Part shown: piece by piece, positions 33,090 through 43,680 of the stretch
How positions within the stretch are numbered: position 1 is the stretch's first letter
How the letters are laid out: each line of letters starts with the position of its first letter
Origin: Alentia gelatinosa
Taxonomy: Eukaryota > Annelida > Polychaeta > Phyllodocida > Polynoidae
Length of the DNA: 64,000 nt
NCBI GenBank assembly: GCA_950022655.1
Contig: OX465583.1
Location: 68,893,152-68,957,151 of the forward strand
Direction: 5' to 3'
The notes under the pieces: generated by a model
Seen by the model: the letters and a program-made list of their open reading frames with translations, nothing else
Databases searched by the model: none
What the model was told of the DNA's origin: nothing
Made by a program: the position numbers and the translations under genes

Positions 33090-33489
33090 TCGCTCTTAGT
33101 GCCTCCACTGCTCGGTCGCGTCCTCTATTTTTCCCACAGAGGTTCTCAGGGCTATGATTCATGACCGTCAATGATTCGGATGCAGTGTGGATACTCAAAA
33201 TAGCTTTATCGCGCTCGTTTGGGTTTTTCTTTCATTCCCGGCGCCGGCAATCACTGAACCTTATAAGGGTGGGAATGGCATGTGTGCCGTGCCGAAGTGC
33301 AAGCCTTCATTCAGCAGTCGCTGCACGTGAAAAGTTTACTCTCGGATTTAGATTAATTGTGAATAATAAGCGTTCTCATGATTAACTCCCCGTCTTGAGA
33401 CATGCAGGACTTCGTCTCCTCTCCCAATTTTAATTAAGTTCATCAGACAAAACCATCCCTCGAATCATCTTTCTCAGCGACAATCGTTA

Positions 33490-33860
33490 AGTGACAATTC
33501 CCCCCCCCCCCTGCCATCCTCCACTACCACCGAGACATTGTGATGAGACGCAGGCGGAAGCGCTCGGCGCATCCCAGTGCGCAGACGCGATGACCCCTCG
33601 AGGTCACGCCACCGAGTCTCGCGAATTCACGCACGGCCACGCGAGACCCCTTCCCCGATTGGCGGTTTTGAACCGGAAACGGGGCCCTGATCGGCGCGCG
33701 CATGGCGATCACGTGACCCGGCGGCCATGTTGGCTTCGCGGAGTGGAGACGCGCGAGGGACGCTCGCGTGGTACGCGACTGGTTCCTGGCCTCACGAGGA
33801 AAAACGCGGGAACCAGCTTTTAGAGAGCGCCGCCAATTTTTACCTTTTTCTTTTTGGTTA
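33490..33860. promoter_or_regulatory. CpG-rich patch, possible promoter
   Basis: Dense CpG from about 33,545 to 33,835, with CACGTGAC at 33,710-33,717, CGCGCATG, and GCGGCCATGTTGG at 33,720-33,732. Both strands are open over about 110-128 codons, as expected of CpG-rich DNA. No splice donor clearly defines an exon. Confidence 0.3.
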
Positions 33861-33920
33861 GCGTCGGGATCCGCTTGGTGGCGCTGATGGATGGAGACAC
33901 TTCCTGTCACATGGTTTATA

Positions 33921-34305
33921 CCCGTCGTTTACACTAGACGACTAAATATGTGGCAACTGTAGATCATCCGGCCAATAATCGTCAGGTGGTGGCAATGTCC
34001 AATGCAAAAGTCTTCAACCTCAGAATGTACCCGGGCATTTAAACTGATGACTATAAGTTTTCATAGAATCGTCACCAGTCTAGACAACTAATTCAAACCC
34101 ACTTGAAATAGTCATGGGCATCAGAGCATGTCCAATCATCGTCAGGTGGTGCATAATGGTAAAATCTGATGTAACCAGACGATCTGCAGTCGCTACATGC
34201 TTGGCGTTCACATTAGACGACTTCTATCCTTTTACTGCTGAAAGTCGTCAGGAGTTGCAAAATGTCAGAATCGCCGGCCATAATTGTCTAGTGTAAACAC
34301 CGGGG
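33921..34305. mobile_element. MITE with CCCGGCGTTTACA ends, copy 2
   Basis: Left CCCGTCGTTTACACTAGACG, right GTCTAGTGTAAACACCGGGG, both next to TATA (TSD TA or TATA). Interior GATCATCCGGCCAATAATCG, GTCAGGTGGTGGCAATG, ACTGATGACTATAAGTTTTC. Length 385 bp, almost identical to the 384-bp copy at 39,647. A TA target would fit a Tc1/mariner-like source, which is inference. Confidence 0.8.
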
Positions 34306-34670
34306 TATAATAGAATCCCGATGGGAGCTCATAAACACCAACTCCCATCGATATCATTACCCGTTTCCAATAGCTCACGTCACTTCAGAATCCTGCCATG
34401 GGAACCACCGAGGGAGGGAAAGGGATGTTGGGGTTTGGAGATAACTAGTGAAGTGGTAATGACGGAGTTTGGGAGCTGGGGTCGTGAAATAAATCCCTGA
34501 GATGGCGGAATTACACAAAGGGAGATTAATCAAATTGACTGCAGTTTTGGCGCCGTTGGCGGAGAAGTGACTGTCGTCTGCTCGTCACAATGATTCTCTA
34601 AACACCGCCAGGGAAGCCATCTGGTGGGCAAATCCCGCGTGATTATCATCGTTAATTAACTGTCATCCGA

Positions 34671-34740
34671 GGCGCATGCGCATAAAAGAATCCTTCAATC
34701 CACTTCCGTTGTTTATTTGTTCACTTTGCTATTGTTATCT
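34671..34740 (+). promoter_or_regulatory. Putative core promoter: NRF1 site, ATAAAAG, ETS-like site
   Basis: GGCGCATGCGCATAAAAG contains a perfect GCGCATGCGC palindrome, the animal NRF1 motif, directly beside an ATAAAAG TATA-like element. CACTTCCG (ETS-like) lies about 20 bp further. No coding exon follows before family B starts at 34,762, so this may be a relic or a non-coding start. Confidence 0.3.
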
Positions 34741-34761
34741 AGACCAGCCGAAGTGGGCTAT

Positions 34762-35455
34762 TATTAGAGCGTGCGAGGACGACCTATATACGTTGCCTAC
34801 AGGATAAAGTGGTCACATATAGGGTCTGCTGGGGTGGACAGCAATTACCAATCTGTTCACCCTCTTGGTCGCCTTGTCTACTTGTGGTGCAGACTGGATA
34901 TGCTTGCACGCAAGCATGACTAAAGCGAGTTTGGGAGTGGGGAGTTAGCCCAGTGGTAAAGAGCAATTGACTTGTAATATTAAGGTTGTCAGAAGAGCAC
35001 TGGACTTTGTTGATTTGAGTCCCACTCCAGCCACTTTTCTCCTTCACCCCCAGCAGCAGTAGATTTACTGCTATATTAATGACCAATCCTTCTCATACCA
35101 TGTTTATGTGGTTTGGTAATAAAAGAACTCTCACCTCATTAAACGTGTAGAGGTGAGATTTCTTCCTGCATTCATCACAATCACATATAGACTACCAGCG
35201 TGCTGCAAAGAAGGAGTATCCCCTCACTATCTGTGTGCTACTCACTGTGATATTGGGAAAGGAGCAGGAGGCCAGTGTATCAGGCCCTAGAAGGCGTGTC
35301 CAGCAGACAATGACCAATCACTAGAGACTGAAATACCTCATTGACCTACTGGTGCTTGATATGTTTGGATCCTCGACTCAGGCAGTTGCAGATAAGACAA
35401 GTTGGCTGGTTGCAAGTGGGTTACGGAAAACAATCCATGGATTGAGAGTAACCCA
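34762..35455 (+). repeat. Dispersed repeat family B, interrupted by a SINE
   Basis: Left part 34,762-34,822 (ATATACGTTGCCTA, AAAGTGGTCACATATAG); right part 35,181-35,455 (GTGCTGCAAAG, CCCTCACTATCTGTGTGC, CCTACTGGTGCTTGATATG, TTGCAAGTGGGTTACGG). The break between them is the SINE insertion. Confidence 0.8.
34823..35180 (+). mobile_element. tRNA-derived SINE with 5' leader, copy 2
   Basis: Flanked by identical 10-bp duplications, TCACATATAG at 34,813-34,822 and 35,181-35,190. A leader of about 110 bp (GGTCTGCTGGGGTGGACAGC, AATTACCAATCTGTTCACCC, GTGGTGCAGACTGGATATGC) precedes the tRNA-like head (A box TTAGCCCAGTGG near 34,945; B box GATTTGAGTCCC). The 3' part stops at ATTCATCACAA, shorter than the copy at 51,445. 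Confidence 0.85.
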
Positions 35456-35639
35456 AACATCATGATGCATCGGAGATTCATCTCGCCCTTCACATTGACT
35501 AGTGGGCTAACATTTGTGACATGATATGAAATTTTACCCGTGCGTCACAGTGTGTAGGAGTGGGCAGTATACGTGTTGATACAGGTACATGATAATATAT
35601 TCTCCACAGGATGAAGCCTAGACACATCCCCATTCATGC

Positions 35640-35960
35640 GAAGCGTCACTGCCTTCGTCCAGTCGCCAGCCTCCATGCCCGTTACAATGCTTGGCGGGTG
35701 AGCGCGGAGGTTGGCGCGGGGCCGGCGCTGTTTTTGGTCCTCATTACGCGCGGCGCGGGCCCCGGGGGCTCCGGGCAATGAGCCGGGCGATGAGCCGCGC
35801 GATGAGCCCGTCACCTGAGCCACTCACCTGCAGCGGCCCGCTTTGATGTCCTTCTTACCGCCCTGCCGCCAGGGTGCGCCACCAACACGGGTCACGTGGT
35901 CTTTCATGACGTATCACGTCATAGGGAGAGACGGAAAATGAGACCGGATGAGGTCGGGTT
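35640..35960 (-). promoter_or_regulatory. CpG-rich patch with minus-strand donor
   Basis: Minus strand: CCGCTGCAG followed by GTGAGTGG (intron would start at 35,827). Upstream on that strand are CACGTGAC and paired TGACGT/ACGTCA half-sites near 35,907-35,927, resembling CREB/ATF sites. The CpG-rich part 35,690-35,820 would be intronic. A non-coding first exon is possible. Confidence 0.25.
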
Positions 35961-36047
35961 TCTTCACTCATGATCAGCAACGCGCGGTTATAGCCACGTG
36001 TCCATCGGTGAGGAGTACTCCGTGGGCAATGCAGTGCCTCTGTCTGC

Positions 36048-36366
36048 GTTTCTGGAAGTCTGGGTGGATTTCTGGAGGTCTAGGTGGATTTCAGGAAGTC
36101 TAGGTGGATTTCTAGAAGTCTGGGTGGATTTCTGGGAGTCTGGATGGATTTCTGGAAGTCTGGGTGGATTTCAGGAAGTCTGGGTGGATTTCTGGAGGTC
36201 TAGGTAGATTTCTGGAAGTCTGGGTGGATTTCTGGAGGTCTAGGTGGATTTCAGGAGGTCTAGGTGGATTTCAGGAAGTCTAGGTGGATTTCAGGAAGTC
36301 TGGGGGGATTTCAGGAAGTCTAGGTGGATTTCTGGAAGTCTGGGTGGATTTCTGGAAGTCTGGGTG
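36048..36366 (+). repeat. 20-bp tandem array
   Basis: About 16 units of GGAAGTCTGGGTGGATTTCT with variants TCTAGG, GGAGGTC and TTTCAGG. Two alternating variant classes are intermixed. Confidence 0.95.
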
Positions 36367-36682
36367 TCTGTGATCGGATCGTGATGGGAAAAGAAGAGCA
36401 ACGGTTTGTATTGTAGTTGACACTACAAAATAGTCCTCGCTATTGCTCGGAGTATTGCTACGCGTCAACTGTGAGGGGAATACCACCACCCAGATCGAAA
36501 TCATGGTTATATTGTATACATAATGTAGGCAACGTATATAGAGCATACAAGCCTAGATTATCAAACGGCCCGATTCTAATTAAGAGCTGTATACTAAATA
36601 CTCGTTTGAACTCTACCTAGACAGGAACTAAACAAGTGAGACTAGCATCTTCCAACTCAACGTCCCCGCTTTCAGCACACCC

Positions 36683-36752
36683 GGAAACCGGAAGTGGTCG
36701 ACGTTGCCGGCCCTCTGCCGCCAGCGGTGCTGTGATCGGCTATAAATGGCCA
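36683..36752 (+). promoter_or_regulatory. Promoter-like module 1: ETS site and TATA box
   Basis: ACCGGAAGTGG (consensus ETS/GABP core) lies about 50 bp upstream of CTATAAATGG, a good TATA box, with CpG-rich sequence between. The whole module is repeated at 37,035-37,104. Confidence 0.35.
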
Positions 36753-37034
36753 AGCCATATCGGTGGGGGCAATAGCTCCGTGCTCCTTTCTTTGTACCAC
36801 AGTGAGTTGCATGCAGATGGTGAAGGTATAATGTTTTTGCAGTACGATGGAAGCCTATATGTGACCATACTAAACTCTAGGCAACGTATATAGAGCATAC
36901 AAGCCTAGATTATCAAACGGCCCGATTCTAATTGAGAGCTGTATACTAAATACTCGTTTGAACTCTACCTAGACAGGAACTGAACAAGTGATACTAGCGT
37001 CTTCCAACTCAACGTCCCCGCTTTCCGTACACCC

Positions 37035-37104
37035 GGAAACCGGAAGTGGTCGACGTTGCCGGCCCTCTGCCGCCAGCGGTGCTGTGATCGGCTATAAATG
37101 GCCA
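37035..37104 (+). promoter_or_regulatory. Promoter-like module 2: ETS site and TATA box
   Basis: Exact-looking repeat of the module at 36,683, followed here by a G+C-rich tract to about 37,240 (GGGCGGGGGGCGGGGGCGGG at 37,127). Confidence 0.35.
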
Positions 37105-37249
37105 AGTCGTGTCGGTCGGGGTGGGCGGGGGGCGGGGGCGGGCGGGCGCGGGGCCGGTAATCCGGGGCAGGTCGGGCCGAAGCGGGGCGGGGGAGGCCGG
37201 GAGCGGGGCACCAGATGGCCGGCCATTGATTGGGGGCAGGGCGGGGACT

Positions 37250-38015
37250 ATATCTGCTCATTACGTTAGCCGGCGCGTCAATGCCCTCCATGGTCCAGGC
37301 TAGGTGCTAGCAGGGACGGCTGCCTCACAGCCCCCGGGGCCAGGGAAAGGCTGGGGTTATGGTGGCTGTAGAGATGTGTGCCGACAAATCCTCCCACTTG
37401 CTACCTTCGGCTTGGATGGACACGCCCTCATTGAAGGACTCCCTTAAGCGTGTGGCTTCTTCATGATCCACACATGTACCTCAGTGGCTTCACTGATCTC
37501 CCACACCTCTGGCTACTGCACCATGGTCCGGTTAAGCCTTTGAATACCCACCCTTAACTTTTATTTTATTTTTTTAATAGCAGCATTTATTGACATAAAA
37601 AACGATACAATTACAATGAGATATCCTGATATAGTTTCTGCAAGACGATAAAGGAAAGAACCAGAGAGTAACAATTATCACATTCCAGTTCAGACAATAA
37701 AGAGTTTTGATGAAATCAATGCTGCTTATTTTTGCATGGATATTTAGATCCTTCACTAAACAAAATACATTATTGAGCATGGGTGCTATACAACTAAATC
37801 ATCTCAGCTGTTTATAAGAGGTAGTATACATTGTCAGTTTGGTTACAAAATATTCAGAAGTATCAATCTCAAGGATAACTAATAGGAAACACACAGAGTT
37901 CCCATATATTTTCAATCGGGGCTTTGTATATGATGGATAATAAAAAAAGCTTCACCTCGTGAATTACTACACTAGTCAAACTTGATGGAATACCAGCTCT
38001 GACTGTAAACTTTCA
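37250..38015. other. Unassigned stretch
   Basis: GC-moderate to 37,540 with minor inverted words, then AT-rich. No gene or known repeat is recognised. Confidence 0.25.
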
Positions 38016-38019
38016 TCCT

Positions 38020-38360
38020 CTTCAAAGAGCGTGCATACACGCACTATATACGTTGCTTAAATTTCCTAAAGGTTAGAGTGGTCACATAGGGTTCCAACAT
38101 ACTGCAAAAAGATCCCTTCCCTGTCTGCGTGCTTCTGACTGTGATACTGGGAAAGGAGCAGGGTGCCAGTGTCTCTGAGTCTTATAAGTGTGTCCAACTG
38201 ACCATGACCAATCACTCAAGATCAAAATATCTGATTCACCAACTGGTGCTTTACATATTTGAATCCTAGACACAGCCAGTTAAAGAAATGGTAAGTTGAC
38301 AGGGTGCAATTGAGTTACAGAGAAGGATCCATAGACTGAATGTAACCCAAACATTTCAAT
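38020..38360 (+). repeat. Dispersed repeat family B, uninterrupted copy
   Basis: CACTATATACGTTGC, GAGTGGTCACATAGGGTTCC, ATACTGCAAAAAGATCCC, GATACTGGGAAAGGAGCAG, CAACTGACCATGACCAATCA, CATAGACTGAATGTAACCC. The contiguous CACATAGGGTTCC shows the empty site for the SINE at 34,823. Confidence 0.8.
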
Positions 38361-38480
38361 TGTTATTCATTTATGATTGGACGCTTTACTATTTGCTCCT
38401 AGTTATCTTGCATGACCCACAAAGCATTAAGCCAATGCCCACACAGCCCAAGCCATGTCTTACACCTGGATTCAGAGTCT

Positions 38481-38970
38481 TTAAAGGCATATCCTACAAT
38501 TTACGGTGGCGCCACCTGGTAGTTTTCAAATATTCACATTCATACATTGAAATTGGTAATTTGTGGCATATTCGAAACTCAAAAGAATACAATCTGAGTT
38601 TTGTCTAGTTTGACCTAATCCAATAGGTAAAATAGGCCCTTTTTCATTTGATTTATTTATATATAGGAAATGTACTGAAAAATATGGTTTTCTTCATTTC
38701 TTTCAAAAACAAGGACGGTGACATATAACTTTTTAAAACCTTGATAGGTAGTACTATACACATACTATACTCTGTGAAAATTTGAGGAAACTGTCATGGG
38801 TTTTATTAAGTGAAAAACAACTTTTTAGAATCTCTATATATTCTAATATAAAATGATCACAATGTTGATCTCTAAATCAAAATCTAGCCTCGATTTTTAA
38901 GTCAGATATGTGCTCTACAAAAATGACATGGGTCTTAATTTTCACGCCAAATTGTCCCATATGCAGTTAA
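38481..38970 (+). mobile_element. TTAA-flanked MITE, copy 5 (AGGCATAT family)
   Basis: TTAA at 38,481-38,484, left end AGGCATATCCTACAATTTAC, GGTGGCGCCACCTGG block. The right end CCATATGCAG meets TTAA at 38,967-38,970, where the next element begins. Interior closely follows copy 1. Confidence 0.75.
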
Positions 38971-39330
38971 CCCTTTCACTACGCTGCATAGGACCAAATA
39001 CTCAATTTGAAATACGCTGCTGCAGTACTATTTTCACCTCTGCAATACACTGGCACTTTTTACAATATCCACAGAGACGTTGTTTTATTACACCTGGATT
39101 CATAGTAATCCAAAATGAATCATATGTTATGCAATAGTAATGATATTAACTGTGATATAGTTTTACATAGGTTGGAAAAAATACTATCATAATATTCGTA
39201 TTATTTCATTACTTATATTTGGGAAATGATGCCTCAAAGCATCATAGCGCACTATGCCCGGGAATGCCTCCAGGCATCACAGCGTACCATACCCGGGAAT
39301 GCCTCCAGGTATCATAGCGTAGCTAAAGGG
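38971..39330. mobile_element. piggyBac-like MITE, CCCTTT ends, copy 1
   Basis: TTAA-CCCTTTCACTACGCTGCA at the left; right AGCGTAGCTAAAGGG-TTAA. TTAA target plus CCC-starting inverted ends is the piggyBac signature. Inside are three near-palindromes of the type AATGCCTCCAGGCAT spaced by about 40 bp (39,225-39,315). Related copy at 62,821. Confidence 0.75.
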
Positions 39331-39646
39331 TTAAGAGGGGCCCCGCATAGCCTGGGGCGAGGCTTGCTAGGCACACAGTGACTCTGATTTATTGGGTTTG
39401 ATAGAGGTGGCTCTAGCTCCCTACTACCCCTTCTTTGGGTGCGGATTAGCGGCATTGTACATCCTGATCTGCATGTATGTCGCCGCAGGGCAGGACTAGC
39501 AGTAGTTTGTGAACTATCGATTGTATGAACTTGTAAGGAGCTGGTGCTCATATCCTTCCCTAGAAGACATTCCCACATTCATAGGGCCGTCGATATAATG
39601 ATTTCCTTACTCTGTATAGGATGTAATGCACTCGGTATAAAGCATA

Positions 39647-40030
39647 CCCGACGTTTACATTAGACGACTAAATACGTGGCGACTGTAGATCGTCAAGGCA
39701 GTAGTTGTCAGGTGGTGGCAATGTCCACCGCAGAAGTCGTTGACCTCAGAATATACCCGAGCGTTTACACTGATGACTATGAGTTTTCACAGAATTACCG
39801 CCCGGCTAGACAATTAATTCAAGCCTGCTTGAAATAGTTGGGGGCGTCAGAGCATGACCAGTAGTCGCCAGGTGGTGCCTAATTGCATAATCAGACGTAA
39901 TCAGAGGATCTGCAGTCGCTACGCACTTGGCGTTTACACTGGACGACTTCTAGACTTTTAAGGCTGGAAATCGTCAGGCAGCGGATAAAGCAAGAATCGC
40001 CAGCCAGAATCGTCCAATGTAAACGCCGGG
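39647..40030. mobile_element. MITE with CCCGGCGTTTACA ends, copy 3
   Basis: Left CCCGACGTTTACATTAGACG, right CGTCCAATGTAAACGCCGGG, TA on both sides (39,645-39,646 and 40,031-40,032). The interior contains a second, internal end-like word, CCCGAGCGTTTACACTGATG at 39,757. Confidence 0.8.
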
Positions 40031-40034
40031 TAAG

Positions 40035-41035
40035 ACCAATTCATCAGAGAGTATGTAACTACTCGCCGTAGCAGCCCCATTTTCCTGTACTTGGCAGAGT
40101 GGAGAGTAAAGCACTTGAGTGCTATTTACCTCGTCAAATAGCTCTCTAAGTATTAAACGGTACGCTACTCCCAGTTTAAAACGGAGCTGTTTACTGGGCC
40201 TGATATCATAAAGAGGCTCCCGTTTAAGGATTATGGGTAATATGTAAATACGGATGTAAATTCTAGGCTCGGTGGGACTTAGTCGTCACTTGTTCCTTGG
40301 CATGTTTAGCCCATTTATTCTCAGAACCCACTTGATATTGTAATAGTGAACAGCATCGAGGTGATTGGCAATTTGGTACTGGTTTCAATATACAGCTCAA
40401 TGTTGTTTATATAGAGTATAAAGGCAGGGTATTAACTCTAGCACTTTGATATAGTTTCCTCATGCACATTGGGAATGCAGCGGTAGAATATCTGCATAAT
40501 ATAAGCCCGAAGATGAAGCACTAGGGTACATAAAATGAGCGATTTTTTTTCAAGTATAACGAATTAAGCTATACAGAAACAGATACTGTGTAGATGTTTT
40601 ATGAATTATTTAGTAATCACTCTTCAGCATTTGTTGTTATAGACATGGTGTAATTACATGTATATCCTTTTACAAGTTGTAACACTATTCGCGATTGAGA
40701 TTTGTGCATGTTGCCTTGATAGATCGTTAGAAAATATTGTAAATACACATGTATTTTACATCATTTGTATACCTGGGAAAAACAAGAAATGATAAATACA
40801 ATATCCTCCGCAAATAAGTTAAAGCTATTACCATGATTAAATAATTATCTAATTTACATGACATCTGCTCTTACAACGAACTAATTTCTATTATTCTTCG
40901 TCGAACATGAAAATGAAAGAATACATTAAAGATTTAATTGAGTCAGTCGAAACAAAGGATACATTTTTTTCTATTTACTAAGAGCAAAACATTATCATAA
41001 ACTATAGGACATTAGAAGGGATACCAAGATTAGAC
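40035..41035. other. Unassigned AT-rich stretch
   Basis: About 1 kb with no recognisable repeat, frame above 60 codons, or promoter signal. Confidence 0.3.
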
Positions 41036-41037
41036 TA

Positions 41038-41239
41038 TAAGGCCCGTTTCCATTGGCCGATGAAAAGGATGTAGATTTTTTGTAGTTCTCCCAATAGCCC
41101 ATTTACAATTTACACCAGCAGTGCTAAAGGTGCGTTCGTGTTTCCTGACTGTATAATGGCGATGGCCAATGGAAATGGGCTTTTAGTAGAACACAAAAAA
41201 TCCACATCGTTTTCGTCTGCCAATGGAAACGGGCCTTTA
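41038..41239. mobile_element. Short MITE with AGGCCCGTTTCCATTGG ends
   Basis: Left AAGGCCCGTTTCCATTGGCC plus GATGAAAAGGATGTAGATTT; right inverse, AATCCACATCG, CAATGGAAACGGGCCTTT. Arms extend about 45 bp with few mismatches. A relative with the same end begins at 18,857. Confidence 0.8.
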
Positions 41240-41588
41240 GACAGTTATCATTGCGAACAATGAAGTATGTAGCATTTTAGACTGATATTATTTTAGACCT
41301 TTGACAGACTTCCATATCATGTCAGTATTATTGTCAGTCATGTTAATATAATACATTTTCCATATATTCATAATGAAGTGTAGTGTTTAGTATAATACAT
41401 TTTTCATACATTCTAAGAAAGAAACTGATGAGTGTTTGGTCTGGGTCCCCGTTCGCCGTCGATTTTGGAGTGTGCAGTAATATGAACGAGGCGATAGCCG
41501 GGTTAATATTCTGAAGCAGTCCAAATGAGATAGTGAACAGGGACTCAGACCAAGCACGAATATGTTTCTGATTTTATCTTAGCCTGGA

Positions 41589-41698
41589 AATTGTTATCTG
41601 TTTATCACCCGTTGAGAAGGGGTTACCGTACTCGCAAGCCCGTTCAGAACGAGTTCGTAATGCTAAGCCTATGGACGTTTATACCAGGCTAAGATGAA
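41589..41698. mobile_element. Short TIR element with ATCTTAGCCTGG ends, copy 1
   Basis: ATCTTAGCCTGGAAATTGTT to TATACCAGGCTAAGAT, about 110 bp. An inverted copy is at 50,034-50,149. Inner words AACGGGTAATAAACAGATAA and CCATAGGCTTAACATT (complement) are shared. Confidence 0.7.
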
Positions 41699-41894
41699 TA
41701 ATGAAATATAGTGTTTAATGTAACACATTTTTCACTGTGTTGTGAATGAAATGTTATATTTAATGACACTCCTTCTTTATTGTACTCAGAATGCCATCGT
41801 TATATTTATACATAAAAGCCTTGCCACATCCCACCTTAACACGGATATAAGAGCCCATTTGATTGGTCGGTTGTAAGATAGACCTGTAGTAACC

Positions 41895-42024
41895 AGCATC
41901 TTACCGCATGCGCAGTTCACTCAGTCTCCGCACCACGTGACTGACCCTTGTACACTGGCCTCCTGCGTCACTCACATAAGGCTAGTGGGCGAGCGGAGAA
42001 CACACTGGGGACCCTGACCGCCGG
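41895..42024 (+). promoter_or_regulatory. Putative promoter and first exon
   Basis: CCGCATGCGCAG (NRF1-like, 41,904-41,915) and CCACGTGAC (E-box, 41,933-41,941) are followed within 100 bp by a donor-like CCGG with GTGAGG at 42,025. A short frame of 101 codons starting at 42,032 (GTG) continues into the tandem repeat at 42,255 and is not convincing. Confidence 0.3.
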
Positions 42025-42254
42025 GTGAGGGGTGTTCCTGCTGGAGGAAGCGGCAGCTGAGCACCCTATTAGGCGGTGGCGGGGTGTAGTAGTGGATCAC
42101 GTCTCCCTGGGGCTTCTCTGTGTAGACACAGAGCCTCCAGGGCTACCGTCCCAAATACACCCCGATCTGTCGCCAATCAAACGGCCTCGCTGCAGAGCGG
42201 TGACTATAAAGTGTGTTCCTCCTAGACCAGATTCCTCAATATCAAACAAGGATG

Positions 42255-42690
42255 GCATCGAAGGAGAGGATGCAGCTTTTTTTATTATTATTTTCCTTAT
42301 TCCTTTATTGACCGTAGGGGAAGATGCGTTTTTTTAAATCATTTTTCTTTATTCCTTTATTGACTGTAGGAGAGGATGCGTTTTTAAAAATAATTTTTCT
42401 TTATTCCTTTATTGACTGTAGGAGAGGATGCGTTTTTAAATCATTTTTTTTTTATATTATTTTATTGACCATATGAGAGGATCCTTTTTTTTTAAACATT
42501 TTTCCTTATTCCTTTATTGACCGTAGGAGAGGATGCGTTTTTAAAAAAATTATTTTTCTTTATTTATTGACCATAGGACAGGATGCGTTTTTTTTTTATT
42601 CCTTTCTTGACCATAGGAAAGGATGCGTTTTTTATTCTATTTTTTTCATTTATTTATTGATCGTAGGAGAGGATTCGTTTTTATTGTTAT
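42255..42690 (+). repeat. Tandem repeat, about 55-60 bp, seven to eight units
   Basis: Each unit has TTCCTTTATTGACCGTAGGA then GAGGATGCGTTTTT and a T-rich stretch of variable length. Length variation is concentrated in the T runs. Confidence 0.9.
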
Positions 42691-43149
42691 TTCTTTTTAT
42701 TTCTTTATCAACAGCTCTTGCCAAAACGAGTTTTTCAGCTCCAACGCAGTACAGCAGTAGTTAAGACTGGCTAAGGTTCAGATAGATATCAAAATAGTGT
42801 GTGTTTATACATATGAGAATGATGATATGATAGGAGGTGAAATTAGAATTTGCTAACGAGTCTTTTCTTTGTTTATTGTTTGTTTATTGCAGCCAGTTCT
42901 GTCAGTTATCGACAGATTTTCCACTGGATGTTCGTAAGCAGTACAAGCATACACACATGCAAATTGCGTACACAGAGGATGATAATTGATCAATGGTAGA
43001 TGGAAAAGGGGTGATGGCAGGAATGACGGTTGATATAATACAATATCGATGTACAACATTTATCTAGATTATGCAGGTTTCACTAACACAAGTCATTAAA
43101 TTTTGATCACTCATGTAGTGAAACCCCTGGTCGCTGAAAGTGTAGAACC

Positions 43150-43385
43150 ACTCTCCGTGCTCGGCAGTCGACCAAGGGCCTGAGACTATAGTCGCTACCC
43201 CGTACTTATCGCGCCAGTATGGGTGGGTTCGGATTGACCCACTGGAAAGGGCAGGGAGATGCAGGATCTACAACCTATCGCTACCGGTGGACACAACACC
43301 AGACTCCGGATTATTTTAATATACCAGCTTTTATTCGGTATATATAGTGGATACAGTAATTTGGTGCTGCGGGGCACCAACTTGT
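43150..43385 (+). other. Possible LTR followed by a primer-binding-site-like word
   Basis: The segment ends in GTATATATAGTGGATACA and is followed at 43,361-43,378 by TTTGGTGCTGCGGGGCACC, beginning with TGG as a tRNA-primed site should. I cannot find a second LTR or a polyprotein, so this is a weak suggestion of a solo or truncated LTR element. Confidence 0.2.
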
Positions 43386-43437
43386 GCAGGAAGAGATTCT
43401 GGTCTCTTTGTTGTTGAAAGGTTCCGAACCAACCTTA

Positions 43438-43680
43438 CCAACTTGTGAGGCTCCAGGCGTTCACTCTACAGGGAGGTACCGCAAGGAGTCCTGTCAACCT
43501 GCTGGGGACTCAGTCTTATATACTGACTGAGTTACGTAATGCGGGCGACCCCGTAGTATTTGCATACACGGGTCCGCCGGCCTTACCGCACAGCAGGGAT
43601 CGGCACTTGCACCATCTAGCATAAAGTGAAACAACGCTGCTCGACTACCCTGACCCCTACACTCATATACCTAAATTTTC
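43438..43680 (+). repeat. Dispersed repeat, pair with 60,085-60,370
   Basis: Shared words in order: TGTGAGGC, CCTGTCAAC, CTGCTG-GGACTCAGT, TATAC, GTTACGTAATGCGGGCG/GTTACATAATCTGGGCG, CACAGCAGGGA, CCCTTATATAC-like end. Diverged. Confidence 0.5.

Larger units (their letters stand above)
36529..37122 (+). repeat. Two-unit tandem duplication, 352-bp period
   Basis: 36,529-36,770 and 36,881-37,122 are near-identical by eye. Shared landmarks are GCAACGTATATAGAGCATAC, TACTCGTTTGAACTCTACC, ACCCGGAAACCGGAAGTGGT and GGCTATAAATGGCCAAG. Differences are few (AACTAAACAAGTGAG/AACTGAACAAGTGAT). About 110 bp between the units contain part of family B. Confidence 0.9.

Noticed and set aside
43150..43385. Intact LTR retrotransposon
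   Set aside because: Only one LTR-like end and a primer-site-like word are visible. No second LTR and no polyprotein were found downstream.
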